Below, in pieces: positions 1 through 11,013 of a stretch of 64,000 nt of DNA. The stretch covers positions 62,001-126,000 of the forward strand of contig JAUCBJ010008799.1 in the NCBI GenBank assembly GCA_032718475.1. The letters run 5' to 3'. The notes below the pieces were generated by a model that was not told where the DNA came from, did not search any database, and saw only the letters and a program-made list of their open reading frames with translations. Numbering within the stretch: the stretch's first letter is position 1; the number at the start of each line of letters is the position of its first letter. This stretch comes from Nemertoderma westbladi (lineage: Eukaryota > Xenacoelomorpha > Nemertodermatida > Nemertodermatidae). A program made the translations under genes and the position numbers.

Positions 1-302
1 TATCTGGGTCTTTCCACAGCATGGGCGAACACCAATGTCCGTCTTTGAACGTGGCCTGATCAAGGACGTCAATACAATATTGATCTTCCTCAGACGGGTT
101 CTTGTCCTTTTAGCAAACTCTTGGGTCTCTAAGTTAAAGTACTTGGTCATTTCTTGCTGGGTTTTTTCAGTCTCTAGGAATAAATCCTCGTCCAGGTCCA
201 TTGCTGAACAATAACCCATGGATGTTGCATTCTCTTTAATCTGACATTTAGGAAGATATGTATAGGTGTCTGTAGTCTCCTCTTTGTGTATTCAGCTGAT
301 TG
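1..302 (-). pseudogene. Start of BEL/Pao pol, frameshifted and cut by the window edge
   Basis: Minus-strand translation gives acidic text and then, after a frame change near position 100, a stretch ending DGHWCSPMLWKDPD. This resembles the segment before the RT domain in BEL/Pao Pol. The rest lies outside the window. Confidence 0.5.
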
Positions 303-1112
303 TCAGAACTGCACTCGGAGATCGGTGTGTACCAGGGCGTTCTTGATCGTCAGTTTGACCGTCTCGTAACCCTTCATAACTCCTTCCATCTTGAGTTGCA
401 CCTCCCCGGACTCTACTTCTCTATGGTCGGTGATAGTTTGTATGGGCCGTTTGCAAGGTTCGTATTCTAGGCCTAGTTGTTTGAGGAAATCCCGGTCGAT
501 GATGGTTCCGTCCGACCCGTTGTCAAGGAACGCGAGCGTTGTCAAGGATTTCCCGACCCCTTGAATTCTTACTGGAATTACTTTGGCAAAGACCATGTAA
601 CGGTGGTTTATAAGGTTGATCGTAGCCGAGATATTTCTCACATGTGATACATCGGTAGCGGTTTTAAACGGATTGGTTTCCCTCCGTTGAATCGTCCGGG
701 TACCCTTAGAGATGTGATTCGTTTCTCCTCTCCTTTTGGATTCGATCCAGAACGGTAGGGTGGAAAAGTCGAAGTTCGCAGGGATGTGGAGGAGTGTGTG
801 ATGGCGTAGGTCATTACAGACCGCGCAGCATGATGAGCAATCCCGAACATAGTGACCTGTTCCGAGACAACGGAAGCATCCTCGGTGTTTCATTATCGCC
901 TCGAAGCGTTGAACGAGTTCGGCGAACTGGAACTTTCTGCAGAATTCCACCATGTGTTTCTCTCCACAGAAAAGACATAGAAGGGAGGTTGTGGTGCCTT
1001 CCCTTTCGGGTGCCCAATTCGCTAGATAACACGCCCATTCCTCGGCTGATGTCGGTTCCTCGTAGGCCTCATCGTCGGAATCCTCAGCCATAGTGGTGGC
1101 CATTGTACTCAC
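303..1112 (-). pseudogene. BEL/Pao Gag C-terminus and aspartic protease
   Basis: The 269-codon open stretch has Cys/His clusters at about residues 45-105 (CLFCGEKHMVEFC, CFRCLGTGHYVRDC, CCAVC), matching BEL-type zinc knuckles. A retropepsin start follows (LAFLDNGSDGTIID) in which the usual D-S/T-G reads D-N-G-S. The protease would cut Gag-Pol. The reading frame is intact over this stretch, but upstream gag is broken and pol downstream is frameshifted, so I call it part of a dead element. An exapted protease gene is possible but nothing supports it. Confidence 0.75.
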
Positions 1113-2108
1113 TGGAGGGGGACGATCGGTTTTGGAGTGGGTGCCCTGCTACTGGAGTTGTTCTCTACCCCGTCTAACTTGGAGAGACTTTGTTTTTGTG
1201 AACAAGAATCGCTTGGGCCTCGGCACTTCGTTTACGCATTTCGGCCTTTGTTTTCATGTCTCGGCCTGTTGTTCGGCCTCTATTTTACGCATTTCGGCCT
1301 CTTGTTTTCATGTCTCGGCCTGTTGTTCAGCCTCTATTTTACGCATTTCGGCCTCTTGTTTTCGTGTCTCGGCCTGTTGTTCGGCCTCTATTTTACACAT
1401 TTCGGCCTCTTGTTTTCGTGTCTTGGCCTGTTGTTCGGCCTCTATTTTACGCATTTCGGCCTCCTGTTTATGTCTCTCCTCAGCTAATACATCCTGTTCA
1501 ATCTGTAGTTGGACGTATTCGTCTTCCATTCGGGCTTTAAGGGCCAGTGCCCTCTGTTCTCGTAGCTGATCTCGTAGTGGTTGACCCCCAAGAGAACTGT
1601 GCGCTGAACCAGATATCTCGCTCCTAGCGCTGGAGTGCTGGTGCCTCGAGGACCCAGTTCTTTTTCGCTGAACCATGGTCCTGGTTCCAGAGGTCCGTAC
1701 CGATTCTGCGTCCGCCCTTTCGGTTTATTTATAATACTGTTCTTCGTAGCCTCTTACGAGGCTGAGGGTCCTCCGATGTTGTTTGGGGAACTCGTCCAAA
1801 TGTGCGACGTGTTCTTCGAGTCTGGGGTAGTTTCCCAGATCGGTGGCGGGGATGAGTTCTTGATATGCCTGTATCATCCTCTCATATCGTTGTAAGATAC
1901 TTCGGATATTCTGTAATTGAGTCTGTATATCGCTGAGTGGGGTCTCGGCTCCTTTTAGTTGTTTCTCGATGTGATGATATGCTCGAGTCACCCCGCCTTT
2001 GAGAGCTCCTAGTCGACGAGCCATGTTCTTCACATTCAGTACCTCGTCGGCTTCCGAGTCTGTGTGGGGGTCCATTTCATCAGTATCGGAGATGTTGTTC
2101 GTCGTCAT
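1113..2108 (-). pseudogene. BEL/Pao Gag N-terminal region, interrupted by stops
   Basis: The piece 2108-1725 encodes an acidic start and then a helical segment (RRLGALKGGVTRAYHHIEKQL) like the N-terminus of BEL/Pao Gag. The same frame continues after a TAA at 1727-1725 into 1676-1308, a Glu/Lys/Gln-rich coiled coil built from an 18-residue repeat. It then meets TGA stops at 1310-1308 and about 1256-1254 and a TAG before about 1113. Because the frame is otherwise kept, these are point nonsense changes in one old gag gene rather than separate genes. Gag would form the particle core. Here it is non-functional. Confidence 0.75.
1255..1470 (-). repeat. 54-bp in-frame coding repeat, about 4 copies
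   Basis: A 54-bp unit, equal to 18 codons (KQEAEMRKIEAEQQAETR), is repeated head to tail inside the decayed gag. In two copies the arginine CGA codon at the unit junction has become TGA. Confidence 0.85.
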
Positions 2109-2889
2109 TCCAGCGCCTCGTTGATCGCCAGATATGCGATATCATAAAATAGTTCTTCGTAGGTCTCGTATTCGGCTTGGACTACCCGAACTGTAATCCT
2201 GAATCGTCCGACGTTCGTTCCCTATACTTCAACTTCGACGTGTCAGATTCCTGGCTCAACTTGGATTATATCAATAGGTGTGATCGATACTTCCATTCCC
2301 TGTTAGCGACTCTCTGTATATGATCTGCCGACTACGAGTTTTTAGTTCGAGTTTGTAGATTGATTGAACCACGGCTTTGTCTTAAATCAAATACCAGAGT
2401 TTCCTCATAGTGGGTGCTGGTTAAGCACGGAGAGAGTTTGAAGAGTTCTGTAGGATTCCCAACTTCCCCCAGTTGAAGTTGGCCGCGTCTTATTCTCAAT
2501 TTTGTTGCCGTTATTCCCGACACCATGGGGGAAAACGCCGATGCTGGAGGCGGAACTTTTTGACCACGGAATTCCGGCCAGTCACCGGATATTGGTAGTG
2601 GAGAAGGAATACGTTCTTAAATGCAAGATTGCAGTTGAGAAAAGTTTCATTGGTTGGATATAATCTTTAATGTAACTTCCCTACGGTTGAATCTTGATTG
2701 AGAATAAGTTGGGCTTCCCCAAACCAATATACACCAAATATTCACAATAATATAACACGACAATATAAATCCCTACAGTACATTATTTAATTACCCACTG
2801 TTCGCTCAGATTTTAACCTAACTAATGTTCCCCAATTTTCCCTCAGTCCTAGTCTTGGTACCATAGTGTCGGTGTCGGTCGACCCTGTT
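2109..2889. other. No gene seen
   Basis: This could be the leader and LTR of the BEL element at the left. I could not identify LTR ends, a primer-binding site or any convincing ORF. Confidence 0.4.
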
Positions 2890-3105
2890 GAGTGTCTGTC
2901 CCACCCTTCCCGAACCCCGAAGGGATCGGTCATCAGGAAAGCGGTACAGCTTGGCTAAGGGTCGGTCAAGTCGGTAGACCTGGTTGCGTGTCCGTCCCAC
3001 ACTTCCCGAACCCCGAAGGGATCGGTCATCAGGAAAGCGGTACGGCTTGGCTAGGGGTCCGTCGGTTCATCGCAAGGACCCAACCACCTAGGCTTTCTGA
3101 GTCCT
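2890..3105. repeat. Tandem repeat, 96-bp period, two copies plus a degenerate third
   Basis: The block starting CTTCCCGAACCCCGAAGGG occurs at 2906 and again at 3002. A degenerate third copy lies at 3214. No coding meaning was seen. Confidence 0.8.
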
Positions 3106-3305
3106 TATTCAGGCTCATAGTCGCTTCGGTAGCCGAGAAACTGCTCCGAACAGTCGGTAGGCCAGTAGAGTCCAGTCCTTTGTCTTTCAACCCCGTTGCG
3201 TGTCCGTCCCACCCTTCCCTAACCCCAGGGGATCGGTCATCAGGAAAGCAGTACGGCTTGGCAAGGGGTCTGTCAGCCCGTCGTGAGCCCCAATGGTTGG
3301 TAGTT

Positions 3306-3800
3306 TTCCGAGTCCTTATTCAGGCTCATACTAACGCCCGTTGTGGAACCCACTCCAGGAAGGCAGTCCTCGTCGAACCCTTCCTCCGTTAGTCGGTCGA
3401 CCCGTCGCCAGTCCATGGGGTATGTCGGCAGGCTTTCCGAGTCCTTATTCAGGCTCGTACTAACTGCCGGCGACCAGGGACCGCTAAAGGTCTGTCTATT
3501 GGTTCCCGTCGCAAATCCCTGACACAAGCAGCAGACTTTCCGAGTCCTTATTCAGGCTCATACTAACGCCCGTTGTGGAACCCACTCCAGGAAGGCAGTC
3601 CTCGTCGAACCCTTCCTCCGTTAGTCGGTCGACCCGTCGCCAGTCCATGGGGTATGTCGGCAGGCTTTCCGAGTCCTTATTCAGGCTCGTACTAACTGCC
3701 GGCGACCAGGGACCGCTAAAGGTCTGTCTATCGGTTCCCGTCGCAAATCCCTGACACAAGCAGCAGACTTTCCGAGTCCTTATTCAGGCTCGTAATAACT
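3306..3800. repeat. Tandem repeat, 232-bp period, two near-identical copies and a partial third
   Basis: TTCCGAGTCCTTATTCAGGC occurs at 3306, 3538 and 3770, exactly 232 bp apart, and a related half-unit begins at 3435. The copies are almost identical, so the duplication is recent. ORFs here are frame shadows of the repeat. Confidence 0.9.
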
Positions 3801-4138
3801 GCTGTTGGCCAGGGACCGCTAAGGGCAGTCCTTGTCCTTTAGACCTAGCGAGTTACCAAATCCACCTCTACAGGCAGCAGGAAGTTGGCTAGGCCTAATA
3901 GTAATCAGGCAAACCTGAATACTGCTTAACTTTGCCTCCCACCCCTGGCCCTTAAATACATGAAATGAGTCCCGTACCCCGTAAGTCGCCCCAATATTCG
4001 CCCATAAATCGCCCCCAGTCCATTGAATGTGCCCAAATCCCATGTTCCCGCACCCAGTAGTGATATCGGAATATTCATTTAAAATAAATCCAAAAAATAT
4101 TCAAATCGCGTTAAGAAAAGTTGAAATACCGCGAACAA

Positions 4139-4360
4139 TAACTTTATTGGTGTATTAGTGAGGTACATAGGGAAACTAGTTGATATCAGAAATAATATAC
4201 ATCGCAAGTCACAAAACTAATCTTATTCTTTATTCATGACACTTCCTCTGGGGTCCATCCATCCACATCGCTTGACTGGTTCATCCAAAAGCAGGTTCCC
4301 TGGCCAGACTCCGGGTGATTGTGAAATATGTGAGGTCGATATTCAACTAGAGATACACTC
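4139..4360. repeat. Block homologous to 33690-33910
   Basis: Shared ordered words include GTTGATATCAGAA, TTATTCATGACACTT, CTCTGGGGTC, GCAGGTTCCCTG and ACACTCAGG. Both blocks have the same orientation. This one lies 3' of ABCC copy 1; the other lies in intron 1 of copy 2. It is either a dispersed repeat or a trace of array rearrangement. Confidence 0.7.
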
Positions 4361-4538
4361 AGGCATCGGATTATTACAATTTCGAACCCTCACCATTGAC
4401 GAAATCTACTAACAGTCCATGACCCAGAATGTCAATACTAAACATTATACAAAAAACAACATATTAAAATCTAACAAAATACAATTAATAAAAAAGTTTA
4501 TAATAATAAACCAACATCAGACCTATTGTATCCAACAT

Positions 4539-7500
4539 TTATTTACTAGGATTCTTAGCTATAAAATGTAAAAAACTGTTCTTGTTTTCAATTAATCGTT
4601 TTGGTTCATCAAATTCCACAATTTCTCCTTCACTCATAACTATTATGCGATTGCTGTTTAAGATGGTATTTATCCTATGAGCAATTGTCAAAACTGTTGC
4701 ATTGTGGAAATTCTTTCTGATTGCTGTCTGTATAATTTTATCTGTAAACTGATCGATAGAAGATGTTGCTTCATCAATTAGAACAACCTTCGATTTTTTT
4801 AACATTGCTCTTCCTAAACATACCAATTGTTTCTCGCCAACACTTAGGTTACCTCCACGATTTTCAATTCCAAAATTCAAAATATCAATTTGTCTCTCAT
4901 GGGGTATAAGTGAACCATATCCAAAACATGTACCACCAACCCTTTTAAAAACAAATTTCATTTCCAATGAAGTTCTCAATTGCACACTTTCCAAAGCCTT
5001 AATTATCTCTATACTATCAAACTCATTAAATGGATCTAAATTAAATCGCAAAGTCCCTTCAAAAAGAAAGGGATCTTGGGGAATAACTGCAATGGACTTC
5101 CGTAAATCATGTAAACCAATTTCAGTTATATCAACACCATCTATGGTGATTGTTCCTTGAGGTTCAACAAGACGAAGTAACACTGTAAATAAGGAAGATT
5201 TTCATGCTCCTGTGCGCCCAACTATTCCTATTTTCTCAGATGGTCTCGTTTGAAGATTTATTTTATGTAGGACCTCATTGTCTCCATAATTAAGTTTCAC
5301 ATTATTGAAGGAGATAATTCCAGCTTTTGGCCAATTGTTTGGAATTTGAGTTCCAGTACTGAGAAAAGGAGCCTCTTGATCTAGTTTGGAGTAATCAAAA
5401 ACACGTTCAACCGATGTTAAATCAATTTCTAGCTGAACTGATACCATCATCAAGTATATTATCATGTTTACTATGCCAAACACATATATTACTGCAACAC
5501 ATAATATCTCTGTTGAAACAAGGGTGTCCATGTACAAAGAAATCAGAAGAACAAACATGCTGAAAATGGCATAAGGAATATATACAGTTATAGTAACTAA
5601 GGCACTCATTACTTTAACCATAAACAATGATTCAGTGTGTTTATCTAAGTGGCTGAAGAAACATTTTACATAAAATGGTTGGACACCAAATGCTTTTATA
5701 ACATCATGGCCTTCTATGGTATCAGATGCATGTTGAAATATTGGATTTCTTGTTGATCCTTCAATAAACTTCACTTGTTTAAGATATTTCATAATATACC
5801 AACGTATTTTGAAAATTATGACAAGTAGAGGAATAGCTAACAGTAAAGTCCATGGATTAGCTATTCCCGCAACTAAGATCGCAAGAATACATTGACCAAA
5901 AGAATGTGTCATAACAGCAACCATTTCTGCTAATTTGTTATCTAATATTCCTAAGTCCTTAGAGAAACGGTTCAGTACGCCACCTACAGGATTCTGCTCA
6001 AAGAATTTCATTGTTGCGTGTGAAACTTTATGGAAGATTTCACAATGTAATTTGTCAGATGCTCTTAGTATAATGAAATATATCGAAAATATACTAAAAG
6101 CACCACCAAATATATAGGAAAAAACCAGATATGCATATACAAGAACAATATCTTTCCACTGGCTTTCATTGATGAATTCGTTAAGTAAATTAACATCAAG
6201 TGAATTATATTTTAGTGAATCATTAAATGATGCTTGCATTGCCCAAGCTACCAAAAAATAATCCGACAATGATAAATAAATATATGACAAAGTTAATGAT
6301 GATATGAAGACTAAAATACTAGGTACATTCATACCACCTTTAATAAAAGCAATAAATTTTGCAAATGATGACTTCTATGAATGTATCAGATATAATGCCA
6401 TTATTAGCAGCATGATCATCTCCTATCATTATTTCATCTTCAGACATTTTAGTAAACCTAACTTGATTATATTTCAATGTTTCTGTTGAATATTTATTCA
6501 GTGTTTCGGATATATCATTGTCATAAAGAGAAACTATTTTGGAATTTGCCGGTATAATTTGTAAAAGGTGAGTGACCAATATCACAATTCCTCTTGATTG
6601 ACAGTGTTTTAAACAGTTGTCTACTAAGGTTTGGGCCACTCGTCTGTCTACAGCCGACAGAGGATCATCCATGAGGTATATATTCGCCCTAGAGTAAACT
6701 GCTCTTGCTAAGGCTATACGAGCTTTTTGTCCTCCAGATAATGATATTCCCTTTTCACCAACTAATGTCATATCTCCATCTTCAAATTGTAATAAATCCA
6801 CTGTTAAACAACTTAGTTCAATAACTTCATTGTACCAATCTCGCTCAAATATTTGTCCCAACAATATATTTTCCCTTATAGTTCCTGAGAAAATGAATGG
6901 CGTTTGAGATACAAAAGCCATATTTCCATTTTTCTCAATTGAACCACTTTCAGTTGGCAACTCACCTAGTATCGCCTGCAATAGACTTGACTTCCCAGAA
7001 CCCACTGGACCTATGATGTATACGATTTCACCGAAAACCGCTTTGAATGTTATGTTTTGAATGACTGATCCGTTGTTGACAGACCATCGTCCTGATCCTG
7101 AAATATCTTTTACATTTAGAAAAATATCTTTAGGACCAAACATATTTCTACATTTTCCTACTTCTTCGAATTCCTCAACAGCAAATAGATTACAACTGAA
7201 ACCAATAAATGTATTAATTCGTTGGAAAACACATTGAAGTTCTCCTAATTCACGTAAGGCTGCACCAAACATGGATAATGCTGGAATTAAATTTGACAAT
7301 ATAATGTTTGCACTGAGTACTGTGTTAATATTTAATCGAAATCCAAGAGCAGTGTAGAGTACGTAGACACAAAAGTAAACAACATTGATATAGGCAAATG
7401 TAATGAGAGAGTTGAATGAGTTGCAATACATGATTTTACATATCTGCGAGAATTCTTTACTACGGGCCTTGTTTACAGCTTCTTCAAAGAGTTCTTCTAA

Positions 7501-8168
7501 GCCATAAACTTTGATAGCCTTCATACCAAATAATATTTCACTCATCAATGTTATTCTTCTATCAGTTAACACAGCAGCTTTACCTCTTACACTTGAAAAG
7601 TACTTTGCAAATCCCAGACTCAATGGGATAACCAAGATTAGAAGAAACATCCCAAATAATCCAGACCATCCCAGATAGAAGAACATTAAGGGAAACACTA
7701 TAATTATCATAATAGGAGTTACCATTAGATAATTCCCCAAAACTGCAAAATGTCAAATCTTCCTACATCTGTAGATAACAGGTTGGTAATCTGTCCAGTT
7801 GTTATATTTTGGATATTGAAAGAATTTAATGTCATTATTTTTCTAAAAATCAGGGTACTGCAACAAACTTGAATCTTTATCCACAATAGTTTAGAATATA
7901 ATGTAGAATTAGTAGATGCGACTACAGATATAAATGAAGCTACTCCAATTATTAAACAATCAACTAATGCTCTTTGTCTCGAAACATTTCTATCAATTTT
8001 TAAATAGTATTCAATCAAACTGTGTAGATATATAACTTTAACTATCAGGCAAACTTCGTGAATGATTCTTATGCAACAACAAATAAGATATTCTTTCCAA
8101 TATATTCTTATTAATGTGCGCACAATATCCAATTGTTCCTGACTCTTCCTTCCCTCTACATCCACAAT
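4539..8168 (-). pseudogene. ABCC/MRP4-like transporter copy 1, exon 2, pseudogene
   Basis: This would encode a full ABCC half-to-half transporter (TMD1, NBD1, TMD2, NBD2) and is closely similar throughout to the intact copy at 29393-33013. NBD1 keeps Walker A (GPVGSGKSS), LSGGQ and DDPLSAVD. Three lesions break it when compared with copy 2: a 1-bp deletion near 7750 in TMD1, an 11-bp deletion near 6372 in the linker before TMD2, and a GGA-to-TGA change at 5204-5202 that turns the invariant glycine of the NBD2 Walker A GAGKSS into a stop. The frame resumes directly after that stop to a natural end (NPSK) at 4539. The 3' splice site TTTTTCATTTGTAG precedes the exon. An AATAAA overlaps the stop codon. 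Confidence 0.93.
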
Positions 8169-8710
8169 CTACAAATGAAAAATAATTATTGAAAGCAGTG
8201 TAAAATATATTAAAGAGGATAAGTTTAATTATATTACAGTATAACACTGTGGCAACACTGCTCCTTACATTATGGGGCGAGCCACGAAATCTAGGTTGGC
8301 CTTTGCATAGCGATATAATTAGTACCTTTATATAATATATTTAGATATAATTAGTAAAATTGTGTAACTTCGCCGTCATTTGAAATGTTTGAACGCTAAT
8401 AAGTCGGTCAATCATTGATGAAAGGAACCAAACTTGGTAAATATGTGGCGGACAACAATTTAGAAATTCTACAGAAGTTATAGAAGTTCTATATTATAGA
8501 AATTCTACAGTTTTTCTGTCGGACGCTAGGGGAGTGACCAGGTCCACTAACTCGTGTGTACTTATGCTGTAGTGGTTGGCTGATATTTCATAGGTGGACA
8601 TACAAAATTTTACCTCATTAGCAATGAACTTGATGTGCTCATCTTCAATGGAAAAACAGCAGTAAAGTATAGCATGCAGTGAATTTAACGGTCTGAAGTT
8701 TCTCACAATC

Positions 8711-8882
8711 ACAAGTTCTCAAACGTTTTCAAGTTCACAAAGGTTCTCAAGTTCTCAAAGGTTCTCAAGTTCTGAAAGGTTCTCTAGTTATCAAAGGTTC
8801 TCAAGTTCACAACTGTTCTCAAGTTCACAAAGGTTCTCAAGTTCACGAATGTTCTCAAGTTCTGAAAGGTTCTCAAACTATA
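8711..8882. repeat. 18-bp minisatellite, about 9-10 copies
   Basis: The unit is close to CAAAGGTTCTCAAGTTCT, with one to four substitutions per copy. There are no spacers, so it is not a CRISPR-like array. Confidence 0.85.
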
Positions 8883-9396
8883 AAGTTATCAAACTCCCAG
8901 CTTCTATCAGAGGTGAAGGAAAACTAACGATATGTATTAACTTTATGATTTAATTGTGGTGCAATTATTTACTACTGTAGGTTATTTTTTTCGATGCTTT
9001 CCCGACTCTCAACGTTTAGTCTTATCTTTTCCTTCTTTGTCGGTGGTCTCTATTTCAACATGAATCGGTCTCGGGGGCCGATGACTTGGTAGGGCAGGGA
9101 CTCTCTCTTGGGGCATTTTGAGCTTGCAAGAAGATTTATCGCCACGCGACGCCTGAGGGTGAGAAGGTACTTGAACGAAGTAAAACAACTAACCTCATGT
9201 GAGTGCGGTGAAGAATTTATTCGAAAGGTGGATGGAATGAATTTCATGGAACCGAATACATAACCTGTTCTATTGACTTTAGTTTATTGTTTTGTTAGAA
9301 TAAAGTGCCACTGCACTGTAACCTGCTCCTTTCCCTAAATTGAAAATTTAACATTGAGGCGCGATATTAATTTACCGAGATGAGATTTGCATCCTG

Positions 9397-9456
9397 CCCC
9401 CCCCCCCCCCCCCCGCCTACCCTGTCTCTAAAAATTAAAAGCGGGGGGGGGGGGGG
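9397..9456. repeat. C18 tract and G14 tract able to pair
   Basis: C18 at 9397-9414 and G14 at 9443-9456 are separated by 28 bp. Together they form a potential G/C-only stem inside intron 1 of ABCC copy 1. Confidence 0.8.
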
Positions 9457-9519
9457 TTTGTGGGTCTTGCCCAATATTAAATTACATAAATACACACATA
9501 CAGTATTACAAAGGCTCAC

Positions 9520-9702
9520 CTTGCCATTGCTGTGGACGTATTTAAGAAATTTGTTGAACTGGCAATCTGCAGTTAAATTGTCTGGAAGGGGTCTAAAGAA
9601 ATCATCGCCCCTAATTCTCCTGTATGATTGAATTCTTAGAAACGGGAAAATGAAGAAGTAGAACCAAGGCAAAAAAGGATTGGTGTTAAAATAAGTATTC
9701 AT
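9520..9702 (-). pseudogene. ABCC copy 1, exon 1 (N-terminal lasso)
   Basis: A 61-codon exon runs from ATG at 9702 to AAG at 9520, followed by GTGAGC. The peptide (for example FIFPFLRIQSYRRIRGDDFF then RPLPDNLTAD) follows the MRP4-type N-terminus, which has an FFWWLNPL-like aromatic stretch, a basic RR and an acidic DD then PLP. The exon itself is intact. Joined in phase 0 to exon 2 at 8168 it restores the lasso missing from exon 2. I count it as part of the pseudogene because exon 2 is broken. Confidence 0.85.
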
Positions 9703-10060
9703 TGTTCCGAGTTCTGATAGATACAATGGTTTAATAGAAAACGTAGTTTATGTACCACAAAGTCCTATCTACCGCGGTGTCCGCTCTCACTACGAATGCT
9801 GGACACTGAAATTAAACTAAAATGTCGGTTTCAGTTTGCTACCTAATTCGGCTACAGTTACCATATGATACACATAATGTTAAGTTGTGTGTGGATTTCA
9901 GTTGATTACATACAATATAATTTTATACAATACTGAACAACAGTATACGGTATCATTGTTGTATTAATATTGTTCTATCACTGTTAGACAATAGTTAGTA
10001 TTACAACTGTATGAATAGTTGATGTAAGCGGATAGTACAGAGAATACACGGAATGTACAA
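9703..10060 (-). promoter_or_regulatory. 5' flank of ABCC copy 1, duplicated upstream of copy 2
   Basis: This flank matches 41001-41153 joined to 52772-53090 upstream of copy 2, including ACCATATGATACAC, GTGTGTGGATTTCAGTTGA and ACAGTATACGGTATCATTG. It is probably the 5' UTR and promoter region. A CTATCAG just 5' of the ATG (CTTTCAG in copy 2) could be a 3' splice site, so a non-coding first exon is possible. No TATA box could be fixed. Confidence 0.55.
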
Positions 10061-10792
10061 CCCATATTGGCCGTAGGACGATTTATGTACTACAGTATCA
10101 ATAAGATGGAATAGAGTATCTAAAAACGACTTGAAAATAGTGTAGCAACGTGTTAATGTTTAATGTTTCGAATAAAATGCATCACAAACAATTCGATTTT
10201 GTGTTTAAAAGTATAAAACTGATTTGAATTGATTTTATTTATCTATCAGTGATACCACATATGTTGATGTAATAATTATACTCAATTACAGCAATTACTA
10301 ATGTATTATTGTAATACAAAAGACATAGTTTAAGGATAATAATACTGTAGATCATTGATTTACATAGGCCTACAATTTGCATAACATAAAAGTTGTAAAA
10401 TGTAAATTTATATTCAATAGATGGAGAACAAAGCTATCTCAACGAGAACATCAAAAAATATTTTTTGATTATCTATTTATTTAATTTATTCTAAACTTAC
10501 ATACCCTTTGTACACGTTCGTGGGGGCCTTCACGCAACCCGATACTCAGTTATGAAACAAATTAGAATTGGGTGATTTTATCAGAAAATTGATTTAAGTA
10601 ATTTAACCAAACCTCAAATAAATCCAAGGAGAGGGGACAGTTCTTCCCCTTTAATCCGGCTTTTAATCTGTACCCCAACACAAAAGCGCATGGATTCCAG
10701 TCCATAAGATCAATGACAGGTATTGACAGAGAATTGGTTTTTTAAAATTAATATATTTTAGTCGTGGCATCGGCCCAAATTGTAATTAATAT
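10061..10792. other. AT-rich intergenic, no gene seen
   Basis: Only short features appear, such as the 20-bp palindrome ATCAAAAAATATTTTTTGAT near 10450. Confidence 0.5.
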
Positions 10793-11013
10793 CAAAACTT
10801 ACCTTATGCCGATGGAAGCAGGACAATTCGGTCCGGACAATTCGGTCCTAGGACAATTCGGTCCCGGACAATTCGGTCCCGGACAATTCGGTCCCATTTA
10901 TTTAGTGTTTTGGGACCGAATTGTCCGGGACCGAATTGTCCGGACCGAATTGTCCGGGACCGAATTGTCCGGGACCGAATTGTCCTACATCCCAAAACTT
11001 ACCTTATGCCGAT
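10793..11013. mobile_element. Foldback element made of a tandem-repeat palindrome
   Basis: The left arm (10820-10895) has five copies of a unit like GGACAATTCGGTCCC. The right arm (10912-10986) has five copies of its reverse complement. A 16-bp loop separates them. A 21-bp direct repeat flanks the palindrome at 10793-10813 and 10993-11013, exactly 200 bp apart. This looks like a foldback insertion with a long target duplication, or a duplication-inversion. Open frames read across it in both directions but are artefacts of the palindrome. Confidence 0.85.

Larger units (their letters stand above)
1..2108 (-). mobile_element. Decayed BEL/Pao LTR retrotransposon, 5' part (gag, protease, start of pol)
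   Basis: Reading right to left on the minus strand, the order is a helical Gag N-terminus, a coiled-coil repeat region, zinc-knuckle-like cysteines, an aspartic protease and the first residues of pol. This is the BEL/Pao order. The element leaves the window at position 1, so RT, RNase H and integrase cannot be seen. Several in-frame stops show it is dead. No 5' LTR or primer-binding site could be fixed to the right of 2108. Confidence 0.8.
8169..9519 (-). other. Intron 1 of ABCC copy 1
   Basis: It is bounded by a donor GTGAGC at 9519-9514 and an acceptor TTTGTAG ending at 8169. It carries an 18-bp minisatellite (about 8711-8882) and a poly-C/poly-G inverted pair (9397-9456). No gene was seen. 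Confidence 0.8.

Noticed and set aside
1093-1569. 158-codon plus-strand frame with Cys/Ser-rich repeats
   Set aside because: It is the reverse-strand shadow of the 54-bp coding repeat of the BEL gag on the minus strand.
2109-2889. 5' LTR of the left BEL element
   Set aside because: No TGT...ACA ends, no second LTR in the window and no primer-binding site could be shown.
2892-3759. Open frames of 84-166 codons on both strands
   Set aside because: They follow the 96-bp and 232-bp DNA repeats, have no domain, and the repeats give the same peptides in duplicate.
8711-8882. CRISPR-like array
   Set aside because: Units are contiguous, diverged, have no spacers and lie in an intron of an animal gene.
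9380-9631. Plus-strand frame with polyproline
   Set aside because: Antisense to ABCC exon 1 and reads through the C18 tract.
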